NCBI RefSeq assembly: GCF_001625305.1 | Contig: NW_017802381.1 | Coordinates: forward strand, 1,080,499 to 1,144,498 | Source of the DNA: Branchiostoma belcheri | Taxonomy: Eukaryota; Chordata; Leptocardii; Amphioxiformes; Branchiostomatidae | Reading direction: 5' to 3' | DNA: 64,000 bases | Part shown: positions 63,110 to 64,000 of the stretch, in pieces | How the letters are laid out: the number at the start of each line of letters is the position of its first letter | Position numbering within the stretch: position 1 is the stretch's first letter | Made by a program: the position numbers and the translations under genes | The notes under the pieces: generated by a model | What the model was told of the DNA's origin: nothing | The model's database searches: none | The model's input: the letters and a program-made list of their open reading frames with translations, nothing else

Positions 63110-63751
63110 TCAACATACTAGTCACGGTGATCCAGGTTTATGCACCTACCTCTGACTATGAGGAGGAACATATAGAGGAGTTCTACTCACAACTCCAGGA
63201 CACTATCAAGAAGTTTAACAAGAAAAACATCCTGACTGTGCTAGGTGACTGGAATGCAAAGGTAGAAGTAGACGCACAAAAGGACTGGAGTGAGCACTGA
63301 AGCCCATCCTGCAATTAAACAACTAACGAAAGAGGTAGACGGTTACTTGAGATTGCCAGTGAAAACAATTTAGTATTAGCATACACAAGCCGTCATGGTA
63401 CGCGCTAAACGACAGTTAATACCAGCTTGACTACATTCTTGTACATCACCGTTTCCTGGTGCAGGTGTAGGAAGTGGCCATGATCTTGTCATTATGAACT
63501 TCCTGATTAGACATAAAATAACTATAAAAAACTGTAGATTAGAATTTGATTTGGAGAAACTGAAAGGCCCAGCTATATGTAAAATATTCCAAGCTAAAAT
63601 AGACGGGAAATTCGCACTCTTCTCAGCGGTAGAGGAAGATTTAGAGGTCCTGACTAACGCCTTCACCACGGCAATGGAGACAACAAAGAGCACCATATGC
63701 TCCCTTCGGCGCAAAAAGAAATCATGGATGAAAAATGAAATCCTTCAGTTT
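63110..63751 (+). mobile_element. LINE endonuclease fragment
   Basis: The plus strand encodes VTVIQVYAPTSDYEEEHIEE and LTVLGDWNAKVEVD, blocks of an AP-endonuclease domain (craniofacial-development-protein-2-like LINEs). Frameshifted beyond, it has SGHDLVIMN-like and FDLEKLKGPAICKIFQAKI blocks. The SINE at 63752 interrupts it. Confidence 0.75.
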
Positions 63752-63945
63752 TCTTTTTTTATTCCAACATGTAATCTCCAGACGTGACGCAGTGACGGCA
63801 CACTCAAGTTTTATCAACTTATATTAATTCCGCCACCAACACAGGGGACAAATACATGAGAGGACAACTCATTTTCACCTGAGCGAAGTGAGGAAAGTCG
63901 TGTAAAGTGCCTTTTCCAAGGGCACAAGATCGGTGGCATGTCCTC
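63752..63945 (-). mobile_element. tRNA-derived SINE (S1), head deleted
   Basis: Body and A-rich end match S1 ('attccaacatgtaatc', 'gccaccaacacaggggacaaatacatga', 'cctgagcgaagtgaggaaagtcgtgtaaagtgcc'). Past 63945 the tRNA-like head is replaced by unrelated sequence. It is inserted in a LINE. Confidence 0.65.
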
Positions 63946-64000
63946 CAGTTGTGAGATAACGGTCACCTAGAGTCACCTAGAGCTGAGACACATATTACCT
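63946..64000 (-). other. Window edge, possible donor of the next upstream exon
   Basis: On the minus strand the window starts AG/GTAATATG, a plausible 5' splice site whose exon would lie beyond 64000 and end in phase 0, as exon 1 of the window requires. Two exon bases only; cannot be confirmed. Confidence 0.2.

Noticed and set aside
63110-63751. Host gene similar to craniofacial development protein 2
   Set aside because: The match is to the endonuclease part of a LINE; it is frameshifted and interrupted by a SINE.

Overview
The window is animal nuclear DNA. It has long intron-rich genes with GT-AG splice sites and is dense in truncated LINEs, tRNA-derived SINEs and short inverted-repeat transposons. 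The main gene is a fibrocystin-L (PKHD1L1-type) receptor. Together with the repeat style and a very polymorphic, unmerged haplotype overlap, this fits a lancelet (Branchiostoma) or another marine invertebrate deuterostome. The organism is an inference; no species-diagnostic gene is present.

Layout: 1-2087 is unassigned flank with a promoter-like motif pair at its left edge. 2088-3958 (+) holds the last two exons of a small one-pass membrane protein with a Pro/Tyr/Gln-rich tail (Shisa/STMC6-like). As sequenced, its reading frame breaks at two short poly-C tracts. 3959-10230 is intergenic and repeat-rich.

From 62860 down to 10275 (minus strand) one gene runs through 64 exons that I could splice with matching phases into one open frame of 3876 codons. 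The true 5' end lies beyond 64000. Its order is: pre-TIG region, about 11 IPT/TIG domains interrupted by a cupredoxin-like segment, G8 domain 1, parallel beta-helix (PbH1) repeats, G8 domain 2, more PbH1 repeats, a long membrane-proximal ectodomain with an RRRR protease site, one transmembrane helix, and a cytoplasmic tail of about 189 residues. The tail length resembles fibrocystin (PKHD1) more than vertebrate fibrocystin-L.

Four exons of this gene occur twice (34787-37354 and 37375-41591) on either side of a 20-N gap. The copies begin and end exactly at the gap, and joining one to the other would break the splice phase. I therefore read them as two overlapping haplotype contig ends that were not merged. 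One haplotype carries a 1616-bp Harbinger-like transposon that the other lacks.

The introns hold several TIR-transposon families (TTA/TAA target duplications), a hAT-type element with an 8-bp duplication, a 0.6-kb foldback with a 13-bp duplication, tRNA-derived SINEs, 3' ends of several LINE families, a Penelope-like inverted element with hammerhead-ribozyme-like cores, an 18-bp satellite and a near-perfect 50-bp palindrome. I see no complete autonomous transposon, no RNA gene that is clearly functional, and no bacterial or viral genes.
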